Source: Skermania piniformis
GTDB lineage: Bacteria > Actinomycetota > Actinomycetes > Mycobacteriales > Mycobacteriaceae
Direction: 5' to 3'
Length of the DNA: 64,000 bases
Assembly (NCBI RefSeq): GCF_019285775.1
Contig: NZ_CP079105.1
Coordinates: 1,116,001 to 1,180,000 of the forward strand
Positions 28,228 to 37,900 of the stretch are shown here, one piece after another. The notes below the pieces were generated by a model. It had not been told where the DNA came from. It worked only from the letters and a program-made list of their open reading frames with translations, and did no database searches. Position 1 is the first letter of the stretch, and each line of letters starts with the position of its first letter. Both the position numbers and the translations under genes were made by a program.

Positions 28228-28849
28228 CCGGCGGCTGCTGCTGGCCAGCCGGAATTCCAAGAAGCTGGTGGAACTGACCCGGGTGCTGGCAGCGGCCGGG
28301 ATCGACGGAATCGAGATCGTCGGGCTCGACGATGTGCCCGCGTATCCGGAGGCGCCGGAGACCGGTGCCACCTTCGAGGCGAACGCGATCGGCAAAGCGC
28401 GTGACGGTGCGGCCGCGACCGGGTTGCCTTGCGTCGCTGACGATTCCGGGCTGGAGGTGGATGCATTGAACGGGATGCCGGGGGTGTTGTCCGCGCGCTG
28501 GTCGGGTCGGCACGGCGACGATGTGGGCAATACGGCATTGCTGCTCGCCCAGTTGGCCGACGTGCCGGACGCGCGTCGCGGCGCTCGTTTCGTGAGCACC
28601 TGCGCACTGGTCGATCCGGCCGCCGACGGCACACCGGTGGTGGTCCGCGGTGAGTGGCCCGGCCGGATCCTGCGGGCACCACGCGGCGAAGGAGGCTTCG
28701 GCTACGACCCGGTGTTCGTGCCGACCGGTGCGGACCGGACCGCCGCCGAGCTGGCTCCGGCCGAGAAGGACGCCGCGTCCCATCGCGGTCGCGCCCTGCG
28801 GTACCTCATCCCGACGTTGGCTGCGCTGGGGCGCCCGGCCGAGCGCTGA
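28220..28849 (+). CDS. rdgB: dITP/XTP pyrophosphatase RdgB (Ham1-like)
   Basis: A 209-aa house-cleaning NTPase that removes non-canonical purine nucleotides. It has the N-terminal [18 protein letters not shown], the [14 protein letters not shown] motif, [28 protein letters not shown] and SHRGRALR. The GTG start lies inside the end of rph. Its last codons GAGCGC and stop TGA form part of a 16-bp tandem repeat that runs on downstream. Confidence 0.95.
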   Translation: MADRRLLLASRNSKKLVELTRVLAAAGIDGIEIVGLDDVPAYPEAPETGATFEANAIGKARDGAAATGLPCVADDSGLEVDALNGMPGVLSARWSGRHGDDVGNTALLLAQLADVPDARRGARFVSTCALVDPAADGTPVVVRGEWPGRILRAPRGEGGFGYDPVFVPTGADRTAAELAPAEKDAASHRGRALRYLIPTLAALGRPAER

Positions 28850-28904
28850 GTTGGTCGAGCGCCGAGTTGGCCGAGCGCTGAGTTAGGTCGAGCGCTGAGT
28901 GGCC
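28841..28904 (+). repeat. 16-bp tandem repeat over the rdgB stop codon
   Basis: Four imperfect copies: GAGCGCTGAGTTGGTC, GAGCGCCGAGTTGGCC, GAGCGCTGAGTTAGGTC and GAGCGCTGAGTGGCC. The first holds the last two rdgB codons and its TGA; the others are noncoding. The rest of the gap to 29126 shows no gene. Confidence 0.9.
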
Positions 28905-29125
28905 TGCCGGCCGTCCAGCGGTCGGTAGAATTCTCGGCAACCAGAGGGCTGTTGGCATCCGCGGTAGGTTGCGGGTTTCCCGTCGGCTATCATTTCCGGT
29001 GATATCGCATGGACCATGGTGCGATGGGATCTGCGACTTCGTCGTCGAAGCTCGAAACGGCAACCGGCAACAGTAGATCTGTGCGCGAAATTCGATCGGG
29101 GCCCGGCGGATAAGAGAGGTGCGTT

Positions 29126-29752
29126 ATGACCGATGAGCCCACGCACGCCACGGATGCCCCGGTCCGCCGAATGCGGCTCGGGCGGCGCCGGTTCATCGGC
29201 GGAGCGTTGGCCGGGGCCGGGGCCGGGGCGCTCGTCGCCGCGCCGGTCTCGGCAGTCGTGCAGCCCGCACCGGCCGGCGCAGCGGTGGTCGGCAATCGGA
29301 CGTTCGTTCCGGCGCGGGACTTCCAGTGGGGCACCGTCCAGGACGACCTGACTTGGTCGACACAGGATTTCGGCAAGGCGGAGGTGACGAACCGGGCCGA
29401 GTTCAGCGCACCCGCGGCGGCGTCGCTGGTCGCGATCGACATCGTCTGGACCAAGACCGGCCCCGACAGTGGAACCATCCGGTGGGCCGGCGGCCTCTCC
29501 TGGATCGAAGGCGATCAGGCTGTGGACGGGACCGACGCCGGCACCCCCTGGCAAGTGGTGAGCGCCGAAGCGCCGCCCACCCTTCGGGTGCCGGTTACCA
29601 CCCGGCTCGGTGAGTTCGCGATCAACACCACATCACCGTGTTGGGCGCTGACCTTCACCCGTCAGGGCACCAGCGCCGAGGACACCTACCCTGGCTCCGT
29701 ACAGGTGCTCGGTGCGGTCGCCACGGTGGTGGCCGCTGCCCCTTTAGCCTGA
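29126..29752 (+). CDS. Tat-exported protein of unknown function
   Basis: A 208-aa protein with a twin-arginine signal: LGRRRFIGGALAGAGAGAL, then a hydrophobic Ala-rich stretch and a likely cleavage after PAPAGA (about residue 55). The mature part is beta-rich (FQWGTVQDDLTWSTQDF, IRWAGGLSWIEGDQ, PVTTRLGEFAINTTS), without recognised catalytic residues. It could be a carbohydrate-binding or structural domain. It is followed directly by a GH5-like hydrolase, so a joint role on a polysaccharide is possible but inferred only. M. tuberculosis has no equivalent between rdgB and Rv1342c. Confidence 0.75.
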   Translation: MTDEPTHATDAPVRRMRLGRRRFIGGALAGAGAGALVAAPVSAVVQPAPAGAAVVGNRTFVPARDFQWGTVQDDLTWSTQDFGKAEVTNRAEFSAPAAASLVAIDIVWTKTGPDSGTIRWAGGLSWIEGDQAVDGTDAGTPWQVVSAEAPPTLRVPVTTRLGEFAINTTSPCWALTFTRQGTSAEDTYPGSVQVLGAVATVVAAAPLA

Positions 29753-29763
29753 CCCCCGTAGCT

Positions 29764-30666
29764 GTGCAGATTCCGGCGAACACCCGGCTGTGGGGGGCGA
29801 ATCTCAATCCGGCGCCGGACTACTTCAGCGCGCCGAGCTCGTGGGCGCAGCTGTGGCAGGTCTGGGACTGGGACAATTGGATCCGGCCGATGATCGACCA
29901 GGTGCGGGGTATCGGTGGCAGCTGTGTGCGGGTGTTCGGGAACACGCACGTGGTCACCTCCGGCCAGATCGATCTGGCCACTTATCTCCAGCGTTGGCGA
30001 CAGCTGCTCGACTATGCCGCCGACAACGGCATGAAGGTTTTCCCGTGTGGCGGTGACCTGGGCCATTGGGGCCGGGCGACCTCCCGGACGGCGGCGCTGT
30101 CGCTCTACCGGGCTTGGTCGGAGTTGTTGTCCGGCTACTCGAACGTGATCGGGATCGACATCACCAACGAGGCGAGCGATCAGGCGCATGCCGCCTGGGC
30201 GGAAGCGTATTCGCAGCCGGAGCCGTGGTTCGACCTGATCGCCGAGCTGGGTGAGCTGGTGCGGCAGGTGTCCGGCAAGCCGATTACGCATTCGCGCAGC
30301 GCGCACGAGAGCGCGGCATTTCGCAGCGGCTTCATCCATACCGACCTGCTCAGCGACTTCCTCAGTGTGCACTGCTATTACGTGCCCGCGCCGAGCGACG
30401 CAGGAGCGCTTCTGGCGGCCGAGTGGGCGGCGGGTAAACAACTGATCATCGGCGAGTTCGGCGGCTCTCGGCAGGACGGGATCGATCTGCCGGAGCTGTT
30501 CACTGCTGTGCGGACAGTGGTGTCCAGCGACAGCCGGATCGTGGGTGCGTTGGCCTGGTCGGTCCGCGATATGGGACCGACCCCGGACTTCGGCTTGTTC
30601 GACGCGGCCGGTACGCCACGTGCCGATGTCGCCCCGATCCTGCGCGGCTTTCCGACCAGCCGGTGA
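29764..30666 (+). CDS. Clan GH-A (GH5-like) glycoside hydrolase
   Basis: A (beta/alpha)8-barrel protein of about 300 aa. RLWGANLNPAPDYF starts the barrel. The acid/base Glu is in GIDITNEASDQ and the nucleophile Glu in LIIGEFGGS, the usual beta4/beta7 pair of GH-A enzymes (cellulase/mannanase types). It ends after GALAWSVRDMGP. There is no signal peptide from the chosen GTG 29764, although the upstream gene is Tat-exported. The start is uncertain: a CTG at 29749 would overlap the previous stop. The substrate is unknown. Confidence 0.78.
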   Translation: MQIPANTRLWGANLNPAPDYFSAPSSWAQLWQVWDWDNWIRPMIDQVRGIGGSCVRVFGNTHVVTSGQIDLATYLQRWRQLLDYAADNGMKVFPCGGDLGHWGRATSRTAALSLYRAWSELLSGYSNVIGIDITNEASDQAHAAWAEAYSQPEPWFDLIAELGELVRQVSGKPITHSRSAHESAAFRSGFIHTDLLSDFLSVHCYYVPAPSDAGALLAAEWAAGKQLIIGEFGGSRQDGIDLPELFTAVRTVVSSDSRIVGALAWSVRDMGPTPDFGLFDAAGTPRADVAPILRGFPTSR

Positions 30667-30684
30667 TCCGCGTCCGGGTCGGGT

Positions 30685-31041
30685 TCAGACGCCGAAGTCG
30701 ACCCGGACCTGGCGGGTGCGCTGATGCTCGACCCAGAACGACAGAAACGGCACTGTCCCGGCGAGCAGCGTGCCCAGCGTCCGCAGGGCCGGCCAGCGCA
30801 CCTTCACCGCCAGGTCCAGCGTGACCAGTAGGTAGGCGAAGTACACCCAGCCGTGCACCACCGGAATCCAGCTCGGCGTGTGCACGCCGAACCCGTACTT
30901 CAGCACCATCTCGGTGGTCAATACCAGCAGCCACAGACCGGTCACCCAGGCCAGGATGCGATAGCGCCGCAGCGCCGCAGCCACCTTGGTGGGGTTGGCC
31001 ACGGGGCTCGCGGACGAGGCGGTGTCGGACGGCGCGGTCAC
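30685..31041 (-). CDS. DUF3817 membrane protein (Rv1342c-like)
   Basis: A 118-aa protein with three transmembrane helices (about residues 30-48, 58-80 and 88-105) and the conserved KYGFGVHTPSWIPVVHGWVY, a paralogue of the protein at 4035-4388. The function is unknown. Its GTG start overlaps the stop of the LprD-like gene by four bases, so the two form one unit, as Rv1343c-Rv1342c. Confidence 0.88.
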   Translation of the reverse strand: MTAPSDTASSASPVANPTKVAAALRRYRILAWVTGLWLLVLTTEMVLKYGFGVHTPSWIPVVHGWVYFAYLLVTLDLAVKVRWPALRTLGTLLAGTVPFLSFWVEHQRTRQVRVDFGV

Positions 31042-31454
31042 GGGGTACTCCTGTCGGCCGGGTCACGGCTGAGGTCGTCGAGTCGGCGGTCGGGCTCGAG
31101 GTCGGCAAGGTAGAGCTCGGCGAGGTACCGGTTGTATTCGTCGCGAACCGGATCGCCGTGGCTGCTCGGTGCGGTCGGGCGCGGGGGAAGGAGATCGGCC
31201 GGGATCTCGGCCGGTTCCGGTGCGGTGTCCGCGGCGCGTGGCCGGTGACCGCGTTCGAGCTGGACGAATCGGCGATAGGTGTACACCGCGAACCCGGCAA
31301 ACAGCGGCCATTGCAGTGCGTAACCGAGATTCTGTGCGGTACCGCCGACTGCCTCGAACCGCGACCACTGCCACCAGCCGAGTGCCAGGCAGCCCCCGGC
31401 TACTGCCAGCACCAGCACCAGCAGGGTGGCGCGGAGACGGATCGAGGTGCTCAC
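31038..31454 (-). CDS. lprD: LprD-like small lipoprotein/membrane protein
   Basis: A 138-aa protein: basic N-terminus, hydrophobic segment ending in AVAGGC (possible lipobox, Cys22), then LGWWQWSRFEAVGGTAQNLGYALQWPLFAGFAVYTYRR with a second helix. The C-terminal part is charged (DPVRDEYNRYLAELYLADL). It closely resembles Rv1343c LprD. It may be either a lipoprotein or a two-helix membrane protein, since the segment after the Cys is also hydrophobic. Confidence 0.85.
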   Translation of the reverse strand: MSTSIRLRATLLVLVLAVAGGCLALGWWQWSRFEAVGGTAQNLGYALQWPLFAGFAVYTYRRFVQLERGHRPRAADTAPEPAEIPADLLPPRPTAPSSHGDPVRDEYNRYLAELYLADLEPDRRLDDLSRDPADRSTP

Positions 31455-31524
31455 GGCTATGACGGTACCGGCCGGGGTGGCCGCGGCCGCGCTGAACCGG
31501 TTCCGACCGGGGTCCGAACCGCGG

Positions 31525-31606
31525 TGCGCGAGGGGGGACTCGAACCCCCACGTCCGAAGACACCAGGACCTAAACCTGGCGCGTATGCCAATTTCGCCAC
31601 TCGCGC
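31525..31606 (-). tRNA. tRNA-Leu (anticodon TAG)
   Basis: On the minus strand the 82-base sequence starts GCGCGAG and its 3' side pairs with CTCGCGC plus discriminator A. The anticodon arm is CCAGG-TTTAGGT-CCTGG, giving anticodon TAG for CTA codons. A short variable arm (TGTCTTCGGACG) follows, then the T arm GGGGGTTCGAGTCCCCC. It is a class II tRNA, as expected for Leu. CCA is not encoded. Confidence 0.95.
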
Positions 31607-31676
31607 GCGGGTTATGAGGATACGCCGGTACCCGGCCGTCGGCCCAGCTCGGCTATCGGCCGATGCCCGGATCCGG

Positions 31677-31697
31677 GTTATGTAACGAATTCATAAC
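31677..31697. promoter_or_regulatory. Inverted repeat 1 upstream of fas
   Basis: GTTATG and CATAAC flank nine bases (TAACGAATT). The site is AT-rich against its surroundings and looks like an operator for a dimeric regulator. Confidence 0.5.
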
Positions 31698-31769
31698 GGA
31701 ACTGTCGTGGGTCGTACGTGCACGGTGGCCCGATGCGCTGGGAGTTCTACGGCGCTGCGGAGAAATAGT

Positions 31770-31783
31770 GGTACGAACGTACC
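31770..31783. promoter_or_regulatory. Inverted repeat 2 upstream of fas
   Basis: GGTACG-AA-CGTACC, perfect arms around two bases. A third GTACC follows at 31786-31790. An operator is the likely explanation. Confidence 0.5.
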
Positions 31784-31830
31784 AAGTACCGGCGAGTAGA
31801 TCGGGGCGACCGGAGTGTCGCAGCGGAGAA

Positions 31831-31848
31831 CATGAGGAAAGCCTCATG
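31831..31848. promoter_or_regulatory. Inverted repeat 3 upstream of fas
   Basis: CATGAGG-AAAG-CCTCATG, perfect 7-base arms. It lies 100 bp before the fas start and could be an operator or a leader hairpin. Confidence 0.5.
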
Positions 31849-31947
31849 ATTTTGTGGCACGGTTGAGCCTGCCCAGCGGCACGAGCCGCTGCCGCCTGCG
31901 TGCGGCACCGCTGATCCACCAGCCCGATCGACGAGAGGAATCTGCCC

Positions 31948-34900
31948 GTGACGATCGACGCGAGCGCCCCCCGGAGCAACCGCACCGACGAGTCCGCCGC
32001 GACCGGTCGGCCGAGTCCCGACGACGCGGCGGCATTGCTCGATCGCCTGGCTGCGGGTACTCCCTACGCGGTTGCGTTCGGGGGACAGGGCGCGCCGTGG
32101 CTGGACTCGTTGATCGAGCTCGCCCGGGAGAACGCGTTGGAGTCGCACCTGGCGGCGCTGCTCCGGGGAGCGTCGGCCCGGCTGGAACCGGTGTCGGCCC
32201 AGCTGTTGGTGGTTCGGCCGGCGGGGTTCGATCCGATCGGTTGGATGATCGACGACGCCTTCGCCGACGACGACCCGGCGGCCGCTCCCGGTCCTTCGGT
32301 CGCGGTACTGCGCTCGGCTGCGGTCTCGTTGCCGGGCGTGCTGCTCACCCAATTGGCCGCGGTGCGCGGGTTGACCCTGGCCGGCCTCGACCCGGCGGTG
32401 CACGTGCCGGCCGCTGCGATCGGGCATTCGCAGGGTCTGCTGGCTACTGCGGCGCTCGGCGACCGCCGGGTCGACGACGTCGAATTGCTGGCGGTAGCCC
32501 AGTTGATCGGCGCCGCGGCCGGCTTGATCGGACGCCGCCGTGGGCTCGTCGCGGTCGGCGACCGCACGCCGATGCTGGCGGTGTCCAACGCCGATCCGGC
32601 AGAACTGCAGGCCGTTGTGGACGGATTGTCCCTCGGCGCGGACGCGGTGGCAGATTCGGCGCAGGCGGTCGTCATCGGGATCTGTAATGCCCGCCGCCGC
32701 GTGGTGCTGACCGGCCTACCGGCCCAACTGGATCGGGTGGCTGCCGAGTGTGAGCGGATCGCCGCGGAGCAGAATCGGGAACGAGAAGCGAAGAAGCGGG
32801 GCGGAGCCGTCTTCGCGCCGGTCTTCGAATTCCTGTCGGTCGACGTCGGTTTCCACCACCCGGCGCTCGCCGACACGGTCGATCTGGTCGCCGGCTGGGC
32901 CGAACAATGCGGTCTGGACGTGGAATTCGCCCGGGAGATGGCCACGCGCATCCTGGTCGAGCCGGTCGACTGGGTCGCCGCGGTCGATGCCGCGACCGCT
33001 ACCGGCGCACACTGGATTCTCGATCTGGGGCCCGGCGACCTGATCACCCGGCTCACCCGTGCCACCGTGCGCGGGCGGGGCGTCGGGATCGTGCCGGTCG
33101 CCACCCGAGACGGGCAGCGCGCGCTGCTCACCCCGGGCGCCGCGCCCGAGATCGAGCCGGCGTGGTCGGACTTTGCGCCGCGCGCGGTGGTGCTGCCGGA
33201 CGGCCGGACGGTCACCGAAACCGCGTTCACCCGGCTTACCGGCCGGTCGCCGATCCTGCTGGCCGGAATGACTCCGACCACGGTGGACGCCAAGATCGTG
33301 GCCGCTGCGGCGAATGCCGGGCACTGGGCCGAACTGGCCGGCGGCGGACAGGTCACCGAGCAGATCTTCACCGACCGGATCGCCGAGCTGCGGACGCTGC
33401 TCGAGCCCGGCCGGGCGATCCAGTTCAACTCGTTGTTCCTCGATCCTTACCTGTGGAAGCTGCAGTTGGGCGGGAAGCGGCTGGTCCAGCGCGCCCGTGC
33501 AGCGGGTGCGCCGATCGACGGGGTCGTGGTCACGGCCGGCATCCCGGAGCTGGACGAGGCGGTCGCGCTGATCGAGGAGCTCGGTGCGGCCGGGATCGAG
33601 CACGTGGCGTTCAAGCCGGGCACGATCGCGCAGATCCGTGCGGTGATCCGGATCGCGAACGCGGTGCCGGACTACCCGGTGATCGTGCATATCGAGGGCG
33701 GCCGGGCCGGCGGGCACCACTCCTGGGAAGATCTCGACGATCTGCTGCTCGGCGGCTACGCCGAACTTCGCGCTCGGCCGAATCTGGTGATCTGTGTCGG
33801 TGGCGGCATCGGCACGCCGGAGCGCGCGGCCGACTACCTGACCGGGCGGTGGGCGCTCGGCCACGGTTACCCGGCGATGCCGGTGGACGGGGTCCTGGTC
33901 GGCACCGCCGCGATGGCGGCTTTGGAAGCCACCACCGCACCCGCGGTGAAGCAACTGTTGGTCGACACTCCGGGCACCTCGGAATGGGTCGCGGCCGGCA
34001 CCGCCGCAGGTGGAATGGCTTCCGGCCGTAGCCAACTCGGTGCAGACATTCACGAGATCGACAATGCGGCATCGCGCACCGGGCGGCTGCTCGACGAGGT
34101 CGCCGGTGACGCCGAGGCGGTTGCCGCGCGCCGGGACGAGATCATCGCGGCGCTGGACAGCACGGCCAAGCCCTATTTCGGTGACGTGTCTGCCATGACC
34201 TACACCGGCTGGCTGCAGCGCTACGTCGCACTCGCCGCGTCGAACGGCCACGCAGCCGGAGCCGGTTCGGTCTGGTTGGACGTCAGTTGGCGGGACCGGT
34301 TCGCGGCGATGCTGGACCGGGCCCAGGCTCGACTCCACCCCGCCGACCGGGGCTCGATCGACACGCTTTACCCGGGCGGGCAATCACTGGAGCAGCCGGC
34401 GGCGGCCGTCGACGCGCTGCGGGCGGCGTACCCCGCTGCCGACACCGCGCTGCTGCACCCCGCCGACGTGCCCTTCTTCGTCAACCTCTGCAAGACGCCG
34501 GGTAAGCCGGTGAATTTCGTGCCGGTGGTCGACGCCGACGTGCGTCGCTGGTGGCGTTCCGATTCGCTCTGGCAGGCGCACGACCCGCGGTACGGCGCCG
34601 ATCAGGTGTGCGTGATTCCGGGGCCGGTATCGGTGGCCGGAATCACCCGGGTGGACGAGCCGGTCGGTGAGCTGCTCGATCGGTTCGAGCGTGCCACCAC
34701 CGAGGCGTTGCTCGCCGCCGGGTCCACGCCCGAGTCGGTGTCGGCGCGGCGGCGGGCCGACCTCGCCGAGGGCGTCGTCGACGTGATCGTTGCCGCTCCG
34801 GACGTGATCTGGGCCGGCCGGTCGACGCGCAATCCGGTCGCCCGCCTCGGCGATCGAGCCGAGTGGGTGCGGCGGGCCGCCGACGCGACCGGCTCCGTCC

Positions 34901-37900
34901 TGGTCCATCCCGGTACCGGCGCAATCCTGGCGGCCGACGGACCGGACCGGGCCGAGCTGACCGTGCCGCTGGGACGCGGCCGGGAGTTGCGGATTCCGAT
35001 CACCGTGCCGGCCGCGGTGCGCGACGGGGGCGCACCGGTGATCACCACCGAGGATGCGGCGGCCGCGATGGGCCGCCTGCTCGGCGTCGCCGCCGGCGGT
35101 GATCTGCCCGCTGTCGTCGACGGCGCCGCGCGGATCGACCTGGCCTGGACACCGGACCTGTCGGCCGATCACGCCGGGATCACCGGCGTCGGGCTGCCGG
35201 CCGAGCTGAGTACGGTCGGCCGCAGTGTGCCGGACGTGCTGGTCGGTGCATGTTGGCCGGCGGTGTTCGCGGTGCTCGGGGCCTGCGAGGTGGACGGTCT
35301 ACCGGTGATCGAAGGTTTGCTCGACCTGGTGCACCTCGATCACCGGATTCGGCTGGAGCAGCCGCTGCCCGCGGAAACCAGCATTCTGGTGGTCCGGGCA
35401 ACCGCCGGCGACGTGCTCGACACCGACCTCGGCCGGGTGGTCGAGGTACAGGTGGAGATCCGCACCATGCGCGACGAGCTGGTCGCGCCGCGGCTGGCCG
35501 TGCTCACCGAGCGGTTCGCGATCCGCGGTCGATCCGGGGCCGGGGTATCGGCCGATCCGGACCGCGCCGGTGGTGCCCTGTCCGGGGAATTCACCGAGAC
35601 CACCCGGCGGCGGCGGCGGGACGCGACAATCGTCGCGCCGGGGGACATGAGCGCGTTCGCCGAGGTATCCGGCGACCACAACCCGATCCACACCAGTACC
35701 GCTGCTGCGGCGCTCGCCGGACTCGGCGGCGAGGTGATCGTGCACGGCATGTGGTTGTCGGCTGCTGCGCAACATGTCGTGTCGGCGCTGGACACCATGA
35801 CCCCCGGCGCTCCGGCGCCCCGGCGGATCACCGCCTGGACCGCCCGGTTCCTCGGGATGGTGCGTCCCGGTGCGCGGATCGACGTGCGGGTGGACCGGAT
35901 CGGGATGGACCACGGCGCCGAGATCGTCGAGGTCGCCTGCCGGGTCGGCGAGGACCTGGTGATGGTGGCGACCGGCCGGACCGCCCCACCCAAGACGATG
36001 TACGCCTTCCCCGGCCAGGGCATCCAGCGCGTCGGCATGGGCCTCGACGCCAGGGCCCGGTCCGCAGCGGCCAAGCAGGTGTGGGACCGGGCCGATCGGC
36101 ATACGCGTGCTGCACTCGGCTTCTCGATTCTGGCGGTGGTCCGGGACAATCCGACCTCGCTGACCGCTCGTGGCGTCGAGTACCGGCACCCGGACGGGGT
36201 GCTGCACCTCACCCAGTTCACCCAGGTTGCGATGGCCACGCTCGGCGTCGCCCAGGTCGCCGAGCTGCGCGAGGCCGGTGTCTTCGTCGAAGACGCACTG
36301 CTGGCCGGGCATTCGGTCGGGGAGTACAACGCGCTTGCCGCGGTCGCGCGGGTGTTGCCGCTGGAAGCGGTGCTGGAGGTGGTGTTTCAGCGCGGCTCGG
36401 CGATGCATCAGCTGGTGCCCCGCGATGCGCACGGTCGGTCCGATTACCGGCTGGCCGCGATCCGGCCGTCGCAGTTCGGCCTGCCGGACGACGAGGTGGT
36501 CGACTTCGTCGCCGGCGTCGGAACGCAGGCCGGGGAGTTCCTTCAGGTGGTCAACCTGAACTTGCGTGGCTCGCAGTATGCGATCGCCGGCACGGTCGCC
36601 GGCCTGGACCAACTGCAGGCCGAGATCGAGCGGCGGCGTGCGGAATTCGGCGGCAAGCCGGCGTTCATCCTGGTACCTGGCATCGATGTTCCGTTCCATT
36701 CCAGCGTGCTCCGAGCCGGGGTGCCGGAGTTCCGGAGGCGGCTGGAAGACCTGCTCCCGACCGAAATCGACCCGACGCTGCTGGTCGGCCGATACATCCC
36801 GAACCTGGTGCCGCGGCCGTTCTCCCTGGAGCGCGAGTTCGTCGCCGAGATCGCCGCGCTGGTGCCGTCGGATCCGCTGGCCGCGGTGCTGGCCGATTTC
36901 GCCGATTGGGCGGCGCGGCCGGTGCAGCTGTGCCGGGTGGTGCTGATCGAGCTGCTGGCATGGCAATTCGCCAGCCCGGTGCGCTGGATCGAGACCCAGG
37001 ACCTGGCGTTCACCGATCCGGTCGCCGGTGGTTTGGGGGTCGAGCGCTTCGTCGAGGTCGGTTTGGCCGCCACGCCCACCGTGGCGAACCTGGCCGGCCA
37101 GACGTTGAAGCTGCCCGGCCGAGCGGGTGGTCCGGTCGAGGTGCTCAACGTGGAGCGGGAGACGGCGATCGTCTTCGCCACCGACGTCGATCCCGAACCG
37201 GTAGCCGAGGACGTCGCGGTCGATCCCGCCACGCCCGCCACGCCCGCCGAGCCGACGTCTCCGACACCGTCGGCGCCGGCGGTGGCCGGGCCGCGTCCGG
37301 ACGACATGGTGTTCGATGCTGCCGACGCGACCCGGGTGCTGATCGCGCTGTGGACCAAGCTGCGGCTGGATCAGATCGGTCCGGTGGACACGATCGAAGG
37401 GCTGTGCGACGGGGTGTCGTCGCGGCGCAACCAGTTGTTGGTCGACCTCGGTTCCGAGCTGTCACTCGGCGCGATCGACGGTGCCGCGGATGCGGACATG
37501 GGGGCGCTCTCGGCGACCGTGCACAAGCTTGCCCGCACCTACAAGCCGTTCGGGTCGGTGCTCACCGATGCGCTGAACGACCACGTGCGCAAAGTGTTCG
37601 GGCCGTCCGGGAAGCGCCCGGCAGCGATCGGCGATCGAGTCCGTTCGGTGTGGCAGCTCGGTGACGGCTGGGCGCATCACGTCATGGCCGAGGTGGCGCT
37701 CGGTACCCGGGACGGTGCCAGCGTGCGCGGCGGTGATCTGGGTGGGTTGGTCACCGGCCCGCTGGATGCCGCCGGGGTGGACGCGGCGATCGATGCCGCG
37801 GTCGCCGCGGTGGCGGCCCGGCGCGGGATCGCGGTGGCTCTTCCGTCGGCCGGCGGCGGTGGCGGAGCGACGGTCGATGCCGCTGCGCTCGGCGAGTTCG

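Larger units (their letters stand above)
31607..31947 (+). promoter_or_regulatory. fas upstream region
   Basis: This 341-bp gap between the tRNA and fas has no gene. It carries three inverted repeats, annotated separately. In mycobacteria the fas-acpS operon is activated by the TetR-type regulator FasR binding upstream; whether these repeats serve a FasR homologue is inference. AGAGG before the GTG at 31948 is the likely ribosome binding site. Confidence 0.6.
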
